The notes beneath the pieces are model-generated. The model worked only from the letters and a program-made list of their open reading frames with translations, was not told the origin of the DNA and searched no databases. Source: SAR86 cluster bacterium (lineage in GTDB: Bacteria; Pseudomonadota; Gammaproteobacteria; Magnimaribacterales; Magnimaribacteraceae). From it: DNA of 64,000 nucleotides. The position numbers and the translations under genes were made by a program. Below, in pieces: positions 27,703 to 38,701 of this stretch. Every line of letters begins with the position of its first letter. The stretch's first letter is position 1. The stretch is taken from the NCBI GenBank assembly GCA_023703575.1, contig CP097969.1, positions 1,087,517 through 1,151,516 of the forward strand, in the 5' to 3' direction.

Positions 27703-30700
27703 TTAATCAGATTCCTCGAACCAGCCATTAAAGTCTGTTTTTGGATCTTGTAATGTTCCAGTAATGGACCAAGATCCAGAACTTATTTGGTCCAAGTTTC
27801 TCTCAAATGCCTTACCAGCAATGTAAACTACGCCGGCAGTTATAGGGCCTCCTAATAAAAAAGCATATGCTGGAAGATACTCCCTAATAGGTAAAGTCAT
27901 AGTAACCTCCAAGGCAAGACTATCTAGGTAACCTTTTTGGTCCCTTCCAATAACTCCTTTCCACTTAAACTCGCTAGATCCACTTTTAAATATCAAAGGC
28001 TTTTGCAATCTAATGGAGTCCTTAGTCAGCAACATGTCTCCTTTCACATTGTCGGCACTGAAACCCGATTTGTATAATTTTCTGAAATCTAAATTTGTTA
28101 CCTTCTCAAAGGAATCAGTTACATTAAATATATTAACCAATCTAAGAATATTATTTTGAGCTTGGAGATCTTCTCTATTCTTAATTAACAATCCTTCAAC
28201 TTCAATATACACGTCACCAAGTACTTCTGCATAATCAAATTCCCAAGGTAAAGATTGCCAAGACACATTTGTCTCTACAAAAATTGTATCCATTTCAAAG
28301 TTAGGCTCTATTCCTATTTGCTTAAAGGCCTTTTCTGGGGATCCAGAATAAATTTTAGATTCTAAATTAGTATTCCAGCCCAATTTATTTTTTGTAATAT
28401 TTAATCTCGAAACATTATTCTTATTCTTTGTAAGACCCCATTTTCCATACGTTCCGTTAATTTCATCCAAGATAAAGGAAGAATTTGAATTAGATAATTC
28501 AAATGCCCAGTTTCCAAATTCAAAGGAATTGATTACTAAAGAATCTGTTTTAAACTTCAATGGCATTGATAAATTTTTGTACAAATCTAAGAAAGATGAA
28601 CCTGATGTTGATTCAGAAAAATTCAAATTTATGTAATCAAGATCAATTATTGGAACTTGGTTAGTTTTCTTCGGAAGATAAAGGCTTCCAGACAAACTAT
28701 CATTGGAAACTATCAACTCGAGGAACTGATTAGAATTTCTAGATTTGATTATTGTTTTTGGAAGATAAAAATTTGATAAAGATACCTCATTTATTTGAAG
28801 CTTTTTAATATCTATATCTGAAAATTTATTATCAACAGATTTTCCAAGAAGAGAAAAAATAGATAAATCAAGCTTATCAATATTCCCTATAAGAGAAATC
28901 TTTCCACTCTCAGTGCTGATCGATTGCTTTTCTTTTCCTGCGATAATAAATCCCTCTGCTGTACCGTTAAAGAGGTTTAATTTTCCTCTGATAATATCTC
29001 CAAGTTTAAATTGGAGCCTTGAGTATTCATTACTGTATGAGGGATAAAATAGTATGTTAAGGTCTGCTGAATCTTCTTTAGACTTGAAAAAAGGATCAGG
29101 AAAGTTCATCTCAGTTCCATTGAGGTTAGAGGAAAGCTCTAAGTATGATTTCTTTATATCCTGACCTCTAATCAAAGATGGAACAGCAACCTGAATTGCT
29201 GTTACTGAAGTGCCTGAGATTGAATCTCTTAAACTAATTGGAAATAAATTTTTGATTTGAAATGAATTCTTAGAAGAAAAAAAACTATACCCTCTGCCTG
29301 CATTCTCTGGATCTAAATCGAGAATAATAGGGATAGAATTAACTTTTAAAGAAACATAACCCTCTTTAAACCCTGTTTTATTATCATAATTTATTGTTGA
29401 AAATATATTAGTTAAGTTAAATCCAAAATTTGAGACATTTAATTTTCCTTTTTCTATCTTTGTAGTAACCTCCAACTGAGAGTTTTTATCTAGTAATGAA
29501 AATTCTTTTTTTAGTGGCGAACTAAAATAAAAGTTTGTTTCATGAAATCCTCCAGAATTTAGATCCCGGAAGTTATAGCCGGGAAGTTTAAGCAAGGTGG
29601 AAAAAGGTCCTTCAGAGGTTCCATTTACATCAAAATATAAACTCGAACCTAATTGAAAAGTTTTAAAATCTGCTTTAATTCCAGAGCCAAAGAAATTTCC
29701 ATTAAAAATCTTACCATTTAAAATAAAGTTATCTATCGATAAGTCTGCATTTGCCCCCAAGATCTTATACCCATTAACATTCAGAGAAATATCTCGCCCT
29801 GAAGCTTGCATGGCGAAAGATGATGAATTGTTGGTATAAATACCGTCCACTGGACCTCTGTAAATTAAGTTCAAATCTTCAAATTGAGCACTATCGATTA
29901 GATAATCAATACCCTCTTTTGTTGAAGATAAATAGGCTGTATTAGGGAAAAATGATAAAACGGATTTATCACTCATCTTCTTGCTTCTTAATCTTAAATT
30001 AATATCTCCAAGACCCTTCGTAGGGATGTTCAAAAAAGATAACAGCCCTTCAATTTCCTCATCATCAAGGATCAAATTAAAGCTAGATGGATTTATCTCA
30101 AATTTCTTATTTGAAAAACTAAAATTTACTAAAGAATTGAAGTCATGAAATACTAAATCTTTGTCCAGAAAATCAGACGACGAAGCAAGAATAAAAGGAG
30201 AATTAAGAACCAAGTCACCTTTGCCTTTGTAAATAGATAATTTCCCAACCAAACCTGTTAAATCCATGGAATTATGGTTAATTTCTAAGTCCTGAATGTT
30301 GGCTGTTAAAATTTCTTTGCTTGTATCAAATTTAATTATCAGGTCTTGTAAAAGGCCACTTACAGTAAGTTCAATGCCAACTTTCTCTAAGATAGTTTCA
30401 GTCAACTTACTGTTGGAAAGATTTATTTGCGGAAAGATTACCTTAGGAGAGTTATCTGTAAAATTGATGAAATAATTAGGTACCGTTATTTGTGCATTAT
30501 TATTCAAAACTGTACTGACTTGTATTAAGTTTTCATCTATATTTTTTAACTTAAAGCTTGAAGAGATAGAATTGAATCCAAATATATTCTCATTTGTTAT
30601 TAAATTCATATTTCCTTGAAAATTTAAGACCTTCTGTTGGAAGAAAGTAAAGTTCACTTGAGTCTGTAACTCAGCATTAAAATTACAAATCTTGCAAATG

Positions 30701-31314
30701 AGACCAATAAGGGCATCATCCAATTTAAATTTATTTGAATGTATGTAACCCTTTACCAACTCTCCATTAGAATTTTCGCTTGAAAGTATTCCTACTTCTA
30801 AAATATTTTTTTGTCTATCCTTGAGATAAAGATTTAGTTTAGGTTCTCCTTTTCTAAGTGAAGAATCTAAGCTTAGATTGAGTAAATTAGTATCATCAGG
30901 AAGATTAATTTTGAGATTATTAATACTTAACTTCTCAATTGATCTTAAGGTCTTAACAAAAGAAAAAGAATCGCCTGATTCATTGGCATAGGCCCTATTC
31001 TGAATAATAATACTATCTATACTTAATCTTGAGATGAATTTACCCCACGAAATATTAAATAAAGAAAACTGAAGAAAAATTTTATCTGCAGAGATGAATT
31101 GATGGTCATTTTCTGATTTTAAATTGGTGATTAAGACTGAAGGCTTTATTGGGTGCCAATTTGATTCAGTAACAGTAAATGAAGGATCAATATCTAGAAG
31201 GGACTTGAATACAAAAGAGTAAAATGTTTTCTGCGTTGTAGCTAGTGAAAAAGAAAGCAAGATACTTGTATAAACAAAAATTATCCAAACAGTAATAGAA
31301 AATATCTTATTCAC
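27703..31314 (-). CDS. yhdP: YhdP-type AsmA-like envelope lipid-transfer protein
   Basis: Very large envelope protein of the AsmA/YhdP/TamB group, which in E. coli helps carry phospholipids to the outer membrane. The 1203 residues have one N-terminal membrane helix (about 5-25), then more than 1000 residues of short repeated beta-strand pattern, as expected for an elongated beta-groove. The C-terminal part with LPIREYLPAYAFLLGGPITAGVVYIAGKAFE and a final SGSWSITGTLQDPKTDF segment is characteristic of YhdP. Position downstream of mreBCD matches E. coli, although maf and rng, normally between, are missing. Confidence 0.87.
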   Translation of the reverse strand: MNKIFSITVWIIFVYTSILLSFSLATTQKTFYSFVFKSLLDIDPSFTVTESNWHPIKPSVLITNLKSENDHQFISADKIFLQFSLFNISWGKFISRLSIDSIIIQNRAYANESGDSFSFVKTLRSIEKLSINNLKINLPDDTNLLNLSLDSSLRKGEPKLNLYLKDRQKNILEVGILSSENSNGELVKGYIHSNKFKLDDALIGLICKICNFNAELQTQVNFTFFQQKVLNFQGNMNLITNENIFGFNSISSSFKLKNIDENLIQVSTVLNNNAQITVPNYFINFTDNSPKVIFPQINLSNSKLTETILEKVGIELTVSGLLQDLIIKFDTSKEILTANIQDLEINHNSMDLTGLVGKLSIYKGKGDLVLNSPFILASSSDFLDKDLVFHDFNSLVNFSFSNKKFEINPSSFNLILDDEEIEGLLSFLNIPTKGLGDINLRLRSKKMSDKSVLSFFPNTAYLSSTKEGIDYLIDSAQFEDLNLIYRGPVDGIYTNNSSSFAMQASGRDISLNVNGYKILGANADLSIDNFILNGKIFNGNFFGSGIKADFKTFQLGSSLYFDVNGTSEGPFSTLLKLPGYNFRDLNSGGFHETNFYFSSPLKKEFSLLDKNSQLEVTTKIEKGKLNVSNFGFNLTNIFSTINYDNKTGFKEGYVSLKVNSIPIILDLDPENAGRGYSFFSSKNSFQIKNLFPISLRDSISGTSVTAIQVAVPSLIRGQDIKKSYLELSSNLNGTEMNFPDPFFKSKEDSADLNILFYPSYSNEYSRLQFKLGDIIRGKLNLFNGTAEGFIIAGKEKQSISTESGKISLIGNIDKLDLSIFSLLGKSVDNKFSDIDIKKLQINEVSLSNFYLPKTIIKSRNSNQFLELIVSNDSLSGSLYLPKKTNQVPIIDLDYINLNFSESTSGSSFLDLYKNLSMPLKFKTDSLVINSFEFGNWAFELSNSNSSFILDEINGTYGKWGLTKNKNNVSRLNITKNKLGWNTNLESKIYSGSPEKAFKQIGIEPNFEMDTIFVETNVSWQSLPWEFDYAEVLGDVYIEVEGLLIKNREDLQAQNNILRLVNIFNVTDSFEKVTNLDFRKLYKSGFSADNVKGDMLLTKDSIRLQKPLIFKSGSSEFKWKGVIGRDQKGYLDSLALEVTMTLPIREYLPAYAFLLGGPITAGVVYIAGKAFERNLDQISSGSWSITGTLQDPKTDFNGWFEESD

Positions 31315-31321
31315 AGTATGT

Positions 31322-31825
31322 TCATATTTTTATTTTCTTTCTTCTAAATACTCGAAGAAGATTAAAAATAGGTACCCAAAAAATTGATGAGATTAATGAA
31401 AAGATAAGTGCATTTGTCAGATATAAACTGTCAGCTATATTTAAACCTTCACTTACATCGAGGAAATCGAAAGTAAATACCATCTTGAATATAAAGAAAA
31501 GGAAGAAGAGGATAACTGATTGCTGCCAAATAGGAGAAACTCTAAATTGATAAAAGAATCGCTGGCATATGTAAGTAATTAATACAAATAGTAATCCATG
31601 TAAACCTAAGATGGAACCGTTTAACAAATCCATAATTAAGCCAATGAACAATGCTTCAACAATCCCAACTTTATCCGGCAAAGCCATATTCCAATAGATC
31701 AACACTAGCAAAGTGAACAAAGGTTTCCACTGTAGGATTGATTCTGGAAAAACAAAATTATCCACAACCATAGCAAGAACAAGTGAGAGATAAATCCAAA
31801 GTTTATTTTTATTAGATTTATTCAT
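31322..31825 (-). CDS. mreD: Rod-shape determining protein MreD
   Basis: Inner-membrane elongasome component. The 167 residues comprise about five or six membrane helices with short loops. Sequence conservation in this family is low, so the assignment depends on length, topology, the segment FIGLIMDLLNGSILGLHGL (typical of the MreD core), and on position right after mreC, which it overlaps by 8 bp. Confidence 0.93.
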   Translation of the reverse strand: MNKSNKNKLWIYLSLVLAMVVDNFVFPESILQWKPLFTLLVLIYWNMALPDKVGIVEALFIGLIMDLLNGSILGLHGLLFVLITYICQRFFYQFRVSPIWQQSVILFFLFFIFKMVFTFDFLDVSEGLNIADSLYLTNALIFSLISSIFWVPIFNLLRVFRRKKIKI

Positions 31826-32672
31826 TTTTATAAATCAGAAAATAGTCTTGATTAATAGGATCAGAATAAAAAAATACTTCAACTTCTAAGAATTCACTAT
31901 CTACAGGATCAGTAACTGATACTACCTCACCTACTAATATACCATCTGGAAAAATCTCCCCAAGCCCAGAAGTATAGACTCTTTCTCCAGCTGAAAATTC
32001 CGATGTTTTATTTATAAATTTTAGTTTCCCATTCCTTCCTAGTCCCTTTCCCTCTAAGGTCGCATGCAATGAGGAGTCACTTGAAATTACCGGTACTGAA
32101 GATCTGATATCTTGAACTAATAAAACTTCTGTTGAAGAGAAACCAACACTACTTACTCTCCCAGCCAAGCCCTGTTCAGAAACTACTGCGCTATCCTTTT
32201 TAACAGCCTGTCGACTATTTATATCTAGAACTAGTAGAGGTTGATATTCATTAGAAGATAAAAAACTTTTTTTAGAAATTAGAAATCTCTCCTTAGCAAT
32301 ACTTAAAGAAGACCAAAGAGCATTAAGCTTGCTATTATCAATCGAAATTTTCTCCATGAATTGATTTGTTGCTTTAAGCTTAAGGTTTTCTTCTTGTAAA
32401 GACTGCACTTTTTTTTCTAGGTTGACCCTCGATGAAAAGAAAAGATTAAAATTCTCGTAGATCTGTAATGGAAATGTTGTTAAGAAAGACATTGGTTTTA
32501 GCATGTCATTACTAAATGATCTTATATATGTGCCAGATTCATACCTGATATCTGTAATCATAAGAAAAAGACAAAATATTGAAGCAAAAATAACTCTTGA
32601 CGGTTTCATGGCAGGTATAGCGAATATGGCCTCACTGCTAATATTTGATACTTTATGTTCTCTTTTGAGCAT
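31818..32672 (-). CDS. mreC: Rod-shape determining protein MreC
   Basis: Bitopic periplasmic scaffold of the elongasome that activates PBP2. The 284 residues have a short cytoplasmic part, one membrane helix (about 27-43), a coiled coil (about 80-115, KKVQSLQEENLKLKATNQF), and the beta-barrel domains with GLAGRVSSVG and GKLKFINKTSEFSAGERVYTSGLG-type family segments. It lies 45 bp after mreB. Confidence 0.96.
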   Translation of the reverse strand: MLKREHKVSNISSEAIFAIPAMKPSRVIFASIFCLFLMITDIRYESGTYIRSFSNDMLKPMSFLTTFPLQIYENFNLFFSSRVNLEKKVQSLQEENLKLKATNQFMEKISIDNSKLNALWSSLSIAKERFLISKKSFLSSNEYQPLLVLDINSRQAVKKDSAVVSEQGLAGRVSSVGFSSTEVLLVQDIRSSVPVISSDSSLHATLEGKGLGRNGKLKFINKTSEFSAGERVYTSGLGEIFPDGILVGEVVSVTDPVDSEFLEVEVFFYSDPINQDYFLIYKNE

Positions 32673-32717
32673 AGATAAATAATACTCAGAGAGTATCAGT
32701 AAAAATATCTAAAATTA

Positions 32718-33755
32718 TTATTCTGTAGATAGCAGATCAATATCGTACTTATCCATTATTTCTAATGCACTGCCACCGCCTTTGGCAACACAAGTTAATG
32801 GATCCTCAGCAACAATAACTGGTAAGCCTGTTTGGCTAGAAATTAAAACATCTAGATCTCTGAGCATAGCTCCCCCTCCAGTCAGTACAATACCTCGTTC
32901 ACTAATGTCTGCGCTTAACTCAGGTGGCGATGCTTCTAGGGCCGTTCTAATGGCTTGTATGATTGATGAAAGAGGTTCTAACATAGCATCGTATGCTTGT
33001 TTACTATTCATAGTGAAGGTAATTGGTATTCCTTCTGCTAGGTTTCTACCTCTTACTTCCATTTCAATAACATCGGAATCAGGGGAAGCAGTTCCGATGA
33101 TGTGCTTAACCTTCTCAGCAGTTGCATCTCCTAGTAAAACACCTTGATTCCTTCTAACATAAGAAATAATTGACTCGTCTAATTTATCCCCGCCTACCTT
33201 CAATGAATGAGCATAAACGACCCCGTTCAAAGCAAGAATGGCAACCTCAGTTGTTCCACCACCAATATCTACAACCATAGAGCCACTGGCTTCTTCAACA
33301 GGTAAGCCTGCACCTATCGCTGCTGCCATGGGCTCTTCTATCAAACGAACTTCTCTAGCTCCTGCTTTAAGAACTGACTCTCTTATAGCTCTTCTTTCAA
33401 CTTGTGTAGATTCACAAGGCACGCATACTAGAATCCTTGGGCTAGGTCTTACAAAACTGTCTTCATGCACTCTTTGTACAAAGTGTTTAAGCATCTCCTC
33501 AGTAACCTGAAAGTCTGCAATGACTCCGTCTTTGAGTGGTCTGATAGCAGTTATATTTCCTGGCGTACGTCCTAACATCTTCTTAGCTTCTGCCCCAACA
33601 GCAACAACTGTTCTTTGACCTTGATTGTTTCTGATCGCCACTACTGATGGCTCATCTAAGATTATTCCTCTCTCTTTGACGTAAACAAGAGTATTGGCTG
33701 TACCTAAGTCAATGGACAGGTCATTTGAGAACAAACCTCTTAATCTTTTTAACAT
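32718..33755 (-). CDS. mreB: Rod-shape determining protein MreB (bacterial actin)
   Basis: Actin-like cytoskeletal ATPase that directs lateral wall synthesis. The 345 residues carry [30 protein letters not shown] and [13 protein letters not shown], the three nucleotide-binding motifs. AGGGAA stands about 9 bases before the ATG. It heads mreB-mreC-mreD-yhdP, divergent from gatC, so the organism should be rod-shaped. The promoter must lie in the 117 bp between the two start codons. Confidence 0.99.
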   Translation of the reverse strand: MLKRLRGLFSNDLSIDLGTANTLVYVKERGIILDEPSVVAIRNNQGQRTVVAVGAEAKKMLGRTPGNITAIRPLKDGVIADFQVTEEMLKHFVQRVHEDSFVRPSPRILVCVPCESTQVERRAIRESVLKAGAREVRLIEEPMAAAIGAGLPVEEASGSMVVDIGGGTTEVAILALNGVVYAHSLKVGGDKLDESIISYVRRNQGVLLGDATAEKVKHIIGTASPDSDVIEMEVRGRNLAEGIPITFTMNSKQAYDAMLEPLSSIIQAIRTALEASPPELSADISERGIVLTGGGAMLRDLDVLISSQTGLPVIVAEDPLTCVAKGGGSALEIMDKYDIDLLSTE

Positions 33756-33872
33756 TTATTTCCCTTTGAAAAAATTCTAGCCTCTTATTATCGTACCTTA
33801 GCAACAGCAATGTTTTTGAGCAAGCTACAATATGCTACATTACGCATCTTTTTAATAGAATTAACTCTGTAC

Positions 33873-34169
33873 ATGGCATTAAGTGATCAAGAATTAAAAG
33901 AAATAGCGTACTTAGCACGAATAAGTGTTAAGGAAGAATCATTGCCTTCTCTTAAAAAGGAGTTGGAAGATATTTTAGGGCTATTCAAAGAATTAGATGA
34001 AGCTAATACTTCAGAAGTTAATGCTATGTCGCATCCATTAGATTTATCTCAACCTACGAGGAAAGATGAGGTAACTGAAGAAGATTTAAGAGATGAATTA
34101 CTAAAAAATGCGCCATCAGTGAAATCAGGGCTATTTCTCGTCCCCAAAGTTATAGACGGAGAAGATTAA
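33873..34169 (+). CDS. gatC: Glutamyl/aspartyl-tRNA amidotransferase subunit C
   Basis: Small subunit of the GatCAB amidotransferase, which converts Glu-tRNA(Gln) or Asp-tRNA(Asn) to the amide form. I chose the ATG at 33873 (MALSDQELKEIAYLARISV, 98 residues), the normal GatC start; an upstream in-frame ATG at 33810 would add 21 unrelated residues. The C-terminus MSHPLDLSQPTRKDEV is typical. It touches gatA (TAA then ATG). Confidence 0.96.
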   Translation: MALSDQELKEIAYLARISVKEESLPSLKKELEDILGLFKELDEANTSEVNAMSHPLDLSQPTRKDEVTEEDLRDELLKNAPSVKSGLFLVPKVIDGED

Positions 34170-35624
34170 ATGGATTTGCATAAACTTAGTCTTAGTAAGC
34201 AATTAGAGGGTTTAAAAAAAAGAGATTTCACTTCAACAGAGCTTACATCTCATTACTTAAATAGAATCTCAAAGCTTGATGGCCAATTAAATTCTTTTAT
34301 TACAGTCACAGAAGATCAGGCACTTTCTCAAGCCAAGGCTGCAGATAATAGGTATAAGACAAATAATAATTTCCCTCTTGATGGGCTGCCGATTGCTCAT
34401 AAAGATATATTTTGTACAAAAGGTGTACTCACAACTTGTGGCTCAAAAATGCTTTCAAATTTTGAAGCACCTTATTCTTCTACCGTTTATGACAAATTAG
34501 ATAAAAAAGGTATGGTGATGTTAGGTAAAACTAATATGGATGAATTTGCAATGGGTTCATCTAATGAAACAAGTTATTTTGGTCCAGTAAAGAATCCATG
34601 GAATATTGAATATGTTCCAGGAGGCTCATCAGGAGGCTCTGCTTCATGTGTATCTGCTGAGCTAGCTCCAATAGCTACCGCAACCGATACTGGAGGTTCC
34701 ATTAGACAACCTGCATCTTTATGCGGTTTAACAGGCATAAAACCAACTTATGGAAGAGTTTCAAGATATGGAATGATTGCCTTTGCTTCTAGCTTAGATC
34801 AGGGTGGTGTCATAGCAAAATCTGCAGAAGATGCCGCTTTAATTTTAGAGGCTATGTCTGGTCATGATCCTAAAGATTCTACAAGTCTTAAATTAGATCA
34901 ACCCGATTTAACTGAAAATTTAAATAATCCTATAAAAGGTATGAAAATAGGACTTCCAAAAGAGTTTTTTGAAAAAGAAATGTCACCTTATGTAATGAAA
35001 TCTATTGAAGAAGCGATAGAGGTATATAAAAGTTTAGGAGTTGAGATAGTTGAGATTTCACTTGGGAATATCAATCTTTCTCTTCCAATTTATTATATTA
35101 TCGCTCCCGCAGAGTGCTCGGCAAATCTTTCTCGATACGACGGTGTGAGATATGGATATAGGTGTGAAAACCCTAAAGATATAGAAGATCTTTTTATGAG
35201 AACACGAGAGGAAGGGTTTGGGGCAGAAGTGAAAAGGAGAATACTGATTGGGACCTATGCACTGTCTGCTGGATACTATGATGCCTTCTATGTGAAAGCA
35301 CAAAAATGTAGACAGTTAGTAGCTAACGATTTTAGCGAAGCTTTTAAAAGTGTAGATGTCATTTTATCTCCCACAACTCCCGGTACATCTTTTAAATCTG
35401 GAGAAAAAACGAATGATCCCGTTGAAATGTATTTACAGGATATCTTCACTATTCCTGCTAACTTGGCAGGCTTACCTGGATTATCGATTCCCTGTGGGGA
35501 ATACAATGGACTGCCCCTAGGAATGCAATTAGTTGGTAACTCACTTGAGGAAAGTAAGCTACTTCAGTTTGCACACTCTTATCAATCGCATACGGACTGG
35601 CACAAGAAGATGCCAAATGTTTAA
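34170..35624 (+). CDS. gatA: Glutamyl/aspartyl-tRNA amidotransferase subunit A
   Basis: Amidase subunit that frees ammonia from glutamine. The 484 residues contain the amidase-signature triad: the lysine in [13 protein letters not shown], the cis-serine in PGGSSGGSA and the nucleophile in [10 protein letters not shown]. Length and the [18 protein letters not shown] segment are ordinary for GatA. The gene sits between gatC and gatB, each with a spacing of one base or less. Confidence 0.99.
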   Translation: MDLHKLSLSKQLEGLKKRDFTSTELTSHYLNRISKLDGQLNSFITVTEDQALSQAKAADNRYKTNNNFPLDGLPIAHKDIFCTKGVLTTCGSKMLSNFEAPYSSTVYDKLDKKGMVMLGKTNMDEFAMGSSNETSYFGPVKNPWNIEYVPGGSSGGSASCVSAELAPIATATDTGGSIRQPASLCGLTGIKPTYGRVSRYGMIAFASSLDQGGVIAKSAEDAALILEAMSGHDPKDSTSLKLDQPDLTENLNNPIKGMKIGLPKEFFEKEMSPYVMKSIEEAIEVYKSLGVEIVEISLGNINLSLPIYYIIAPAECSANLSRYDGVRYGYRCENPKDIEDLFMRTREEGFGAEVKRRILIGTYALSAGYYDAFYVKAQKCRQLVANDFSEAFKSVDVILSPTTPGTSFKSGEKTNDPVEMYLQDIFTIPANLAGLPGLSIPCGEYNGLPLGMQLVGNSLEESKLLQFAHSYQSHTDWHKKMPNV

Positions 35625-35625
35625 G

Positions 35626-37071
35626 ATGAAGAATTACTCAGAGGATTGGGAAGCTGTAATTGGATTGGAAATTCATGTTCAACTTTCTACAAAATCTAAA
35701 CTTTTTTCAGGCGCGAGTACAGACTTTGGGGCGCTTCCTAATACTCAAGCATGTAATATTGATTTAGCAATGCCCGGCGTGCTTCCTGTTCTAAATGAAG
35801 AAGTTCTCAGAATGGCAGTTAAACTTGGTAAAGCACTCAACGCTGAAATAAATAGTCCTACGAGCTTTGCTAGAAAGAATTACTTCTATCCAGATTCTCC
35901 TAAAGGATATCAGATCAGTCAAATGGATAAACCAATCGTAGAAAATGGCTTCCTAGATATTGAAACAAAGAATGGTACTAAAAGAATAGGTGTAACTAGA
36001 GCACATCTTGAAGAAGATGCAGGTAAGTCCCTGCATGATGATTTCGAGGGGCAATCTGGAATTGACTTAAATCGGGCTGGAACACCCCTATTGGAAATAG
36101 TATCAGAACCAGAGATAAATACTCCAGAAGAGGCAGTAGCATATCTTAAGTCAATACATTCGATTATTAGATACTTAGAAATATCTGATGGAAATATGGC
36201 CGAAGGTTCAATGAGATGTGATGCCAATGTTTCGGTTAGGAAAAAAGGTGACGAGAAACTCGGGATAAGAACCGAAACAAAAAATGTAAATTCATTTCGT
36301 TTTGTTGAAAAAGCAATTCAATATGAAATTGAAAGACAAATTCATGAAATAGAATCCGGTAAAAAAATTACTCAAGAAACTAGACTTTATGATTCTCAAG
36401 CAAATACAACTCGACCAATGCGATCTAAGGAGTTTGCAAATGATTATAGATATTTTCCTGAACCAGATTTATTACCAGTCAACTTAGAAAAGGAATTTAT
36501 AGAAGAGGTCCTGGCAACTATGCCAGAAATGCCAATTGAAAAGAGAGAAAGGTTTGTTTCTGAATTTAGTCTCAGTCAATATGATGCAGATCTGTTAGCG
36601 GCCGATAAAGACATGGCTGAATTTTTTGAAGAAGTCACAAAAGTATCAAACTCACCAAAATTAAGTGCAAATTGGATTATGGGTGAACTATCTGCCGAAT
36701 TAAACAATGAAAATTTAGGTATCAAAGAGTCTAAAGTTTCTTCAAGTAAACTTGGCCAACTCATCTGTAGAATAGAAGACGGAACAATCTCGGGTAAGAT
36801 CGCGAAAGATATCTTCGAAAAAATATGGACTACCGGAAAAGAAGTAGACGATATTATCACGGAAGAAGGCCTAGAACAGGTAACTGATGATAAAGAGATA
36901 GAATCATTGATTGATGAGGTTATCGAAAATAATCCCCAGCAACTTGAACAGTATAGAGCCGGTAAAGATAGGCTATTTGGATTCTTTGTAGGTCAAGTGA
37001 TGAAAGCTTCTCAGGGAAAAGCCAATCCTAAGCAAGTTAACGATATTCTTAAATCTAAATTAGAAAAATAA
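35626..37071 (+). CDS. gatB: Glutamyl/aspartyl-tRNA amidotransferase subunit B
   Basis: Kinase and tRNA-binding subunit of GatCAB. I set the start at ATG 35626 ([19 protein letters not shown], 481 residues), one base after the gatA stop; an earlier in-frame ATG lies inside gatA. Seen: the [17 protein letters not shown] segment, ADGN-type replaced by [34 protein letters not shown], and a C-terminal YqeY-like domain ending [16 protein letters not shown]. Its end overlaps the convergent TetR-like gene by 12 bp. Confidence 0.98.
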   Translation: MKNYSEDWEAVIGLEIHVQLSTKSKLFSGASTDFGALPNTQACNIDLAMPGVLPVLNEEVLRMAVKLGKALNAEINSPTSFARKNYFYPDSPKGYQISQMDKPIVENGFLDIETKNGTKRIGVTRAHLEEDAGKSLHDDFEGQSGIDLNRAGTPLLEIVSEPEINTPEEAVAYLKSIHSIIRYLEISDGNMAEGSMRCDANVSVRKKGDEKLGIRTETKNVNSFRFVEKAIQYEIERQIHEIESGKKITQETRLYDSQANTTRPMRSKEFANDYRYFPEPDLLPVNLEKEFIEEVLATMPEMPIEKRERFVSEFSLSQYDADLLAADKDMAEFFEEVTKVSNSPKLSANWIMGELSAELNNENLGIKESKVSSSKLGQLICRIEDGTISGKIAKDIFEKIWTTGKEVDDIITEEGLEQVTDDKEIESLIDEVIENNPQQLEQYRAGKDRLFGFFVGQVMKASQGKANPKQVNDILKSKLEK

Positions 37072-37644
37072 TCTGTCTTGTAAATGCAGATTTATCATAT
37101 TAGTGAAATCTTTATGTATAGCTTTTCGTTCTTTATCACTAACTTTAGCGCAGTATTCATAAAAACCGTAAACTGATAAAAGTACCAACTCTGTTTGTCT
37201 ATCTAGGACTGAATCAATCTTTCCAGGCCAGCCTTTTTTAATTATCTTTCTAAAAGCCTGTTTATAATATTTTTTTGCTCGAGCTCTTTCTTCAATGCAT
37301 TGAGGAAGGTAGAAAGAAGCCGAGAATACTAAATCACTATGGTCAGGTAAAAGATCAATTAATTTTAAAGTTGCTGTCTCAAGAAGATCCTTTGCTTGAT
37401 TGGCTGTCTTTGCATTCTGAATTCCTTCATCAAGGAATTTTTCCATTTTCCTATTCACTCTTTTTTGTTCATTTAAAAATAAATCTTCAACATTCATAAA
37501 GAAGGCTGTCAATTCTTCTAATGGCATATTTAATTCTTGAGCCAATCTGGAAAAAGAAATCGTATGAAGTGTCCTATCTGACTTCCTAATAGTCTCCATA
37601 GACTTTTGAATTATTTTTACCTTCTTTTGAATATCAACTTTCAT
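37060..37644 (-). CDS. TetR-like transcriptional regulator, second tandem copy
   Basis: A protein of 194 residues starting [20 protein letters not shown] chose the ATG at 37644, one base after the stop of the upstream paralogue. A TetR-like helix-turn-helix spans about residues 27-50 ([19 protein letters not shown]), followed by [10 protein letters not shown], similar to the family's F.(S/T)KE.L element, and an all-helical ligand domain. It shares the ending LHLQDR-x-FF, a GWPGK motif and an RQTELV motif with its neighbour, so the two arose by duplication. The target is unknown; the acyl-CoA genes upstream in the run are candidates. Confidence 0.65.
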   Translation of the reverse strand: MKVDIQKKVKIIQKSMETIRKSDRTLHTISFSRLAQELNMPLEELTAFFMNVEDLFLNEQKRVNRKMEKFLDEGIQNAKTANQAKDLLETATLKLIDLLPDHSDLVFSASFYLPQCIEERARAKKYYKQAFRKIIKKGWPGKIDSVLDRQTELVLLSVYGFYEYCAKVSDKERKAIHKDFTNMINLHLQDRLFF

Positions 37645-37645
37645 C

Positions 37646-38230
37646 TTAAAAAAACTTTCTATCTTGAAGATGCAAGTTAAGCATGTTTCTAAAATCTCTG
37701 AGAATTTTAGTTCGCTCAATTTTAGGTATATGAACTACATGATCAATAAAACCATAAAATAATACTGTTACAAGCTCTGTTTGCCTTTCCAATACTTTCT
37801 CGTCTTTTCCAGGCCAACCTCTCTTTATAAGTCTATGAAACTTTTGTTTAACTCTCTTCCTATTGCTCTCTCTGTATTTAACGCATTTTGGTAAATAACA
37901 AGAGAGTTCTAACCGTAAATCAGCATCCTTGCTTAGTGTTTCTACGAATCTTTCAAAAAATATTTCGAAAGCATTTTTGAAATCTCCGGGAGTCCTAGCT
38001 TTTTTTATACGTTTATCCCAATATCTATGCAGAGATTCCCAATCTTTCTTCTGAGCTTCAAGGAAGATATCTTCAGTAGTTGTATAGAAAGAGCTTATTT
38101 CGTCAATAGTCGTATCTAGCTCTTTAGCAATGGCCGCAAAGCTTATCTGTTCAATTCTTTTATTCCTCCTGAGAGAATTAACAGCTCTGTTTACTACCTT
38201 ATCCTTAAGATTGCTAGCAGGTTTGGGCAT
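37646..38230 (-). CDS. TetR-like transcriptional regulator, first tandem copy
   Basis: A protein of 194 residues. The N-terminal helix-turn-helix reads ISFAAIAKELDTTIDEISSFY (about 29-49, one residue longer than the usual compact form) with TTTEDIFLEAQK after it, as in TetR regulators. The rest is helical, with LELSCYLPKCV, RGWPGKDEKVLERQTELV and NLHLQDRKFF, all mirrored in the following gene. It lies 6 bp after the MaoC-type gene. Assignment to TetR is structural by pattern; the effector and operator are not visible. Confidence 0.68.
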   Translation of the reverse strand: MPKPASNLKDKVVNRAVNSLRRNKRIEQISFAAIAKELDTTIDEISSFYTTTEDIFLEAQKKDWESLHRYWDKRIKKARTPGDFKNAFEIFFERFVETLSKDADLRLELSCYLPKCVKYRESNRKRVKQKFHRLIKRGWPGKDEKVLERQTELVTVLFYGFIDHVVHIPKIERTKILRDFRNMLNLHLQDRKFF

Positions 38231-38236
38231 ATAGTT

Positions 38237-38692
38237 TTAAGTGACGAACATAGATAAAGTTTCTGCTATATAAGCAGGTTTTTCTACACCCTCAATCTCC
38301 ATAGTGACTTCAGTCTTCATTAAATATCTACCATCACCCTTATCATCTACTGATACGCATTTACTATGAGTTCTTACTTTAGAACCTACATTTACAGGAT
38401 TAATAAATCTGACTTTATCAAGTCCATAATTAAATACCATTTTTAAGTTTTCAGGCGCAAGCACTGCTTGCGAAGTTAAATGTGGTACCAATGATAGAGA
38501 TAGGAATCCATGTGCTATCGTTGAGCCGAATAAAGGGGTCGCCTTCTCTGAGTCAATATGAATAAATTGATGGTCTAAAGTGGCATCAGCAAACATATCT
38601 ATTCTATCTTGATCTACTTCAAACCAATCTGAGGAACCTATTTCTTGACCTACGTACTCTACTAATTTTTCTGCTGGTACTAATCCAATCAT
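38237..38692 (-). CDS. MaoC-type (R)-enoyl-CoA hydratase family protein
   Basis: Single hot-dog-fold hydratase of 151 residues. The motif FADATLDHQFIHID (about residues 29-42) has the catalytic Asp and His of R-specific enoyl-CoA hydratases, and GSTIAHGFLSLSLVPHL corresponds to the second conserved helix. NodN-like members of this family have the same pattern. It follows the acyl-CoA ligase by 9 bp, which fits a role in acyl-CoA metabolism. The natural substrate cannot be read from the sequence. Confidence 0.88.
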   Translation of the reverse strand: MIGLVPAEKLVEYVGQEIGSSDWFEVDQDRIDMFADATLDHQFIHIDSEKATPLFGSTIAHGFLSLSLVPHLTSQAVLAPENLKMVFNYGLDKVRFINPVNVGSKVRTHSKCVSVDDKGDGRYLMKTEVTMEIEGVEKPAYIAETLSMFVT

Positions 38693-38701
38693 TGCTTTCT
38701 C

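Noticed and set aside
33810-33872. Upstream in-frame extension of gatC
   Set aside because: The added 21 residues are unlike GatC, and the ATG at 33873 gives the standard N-terminus.
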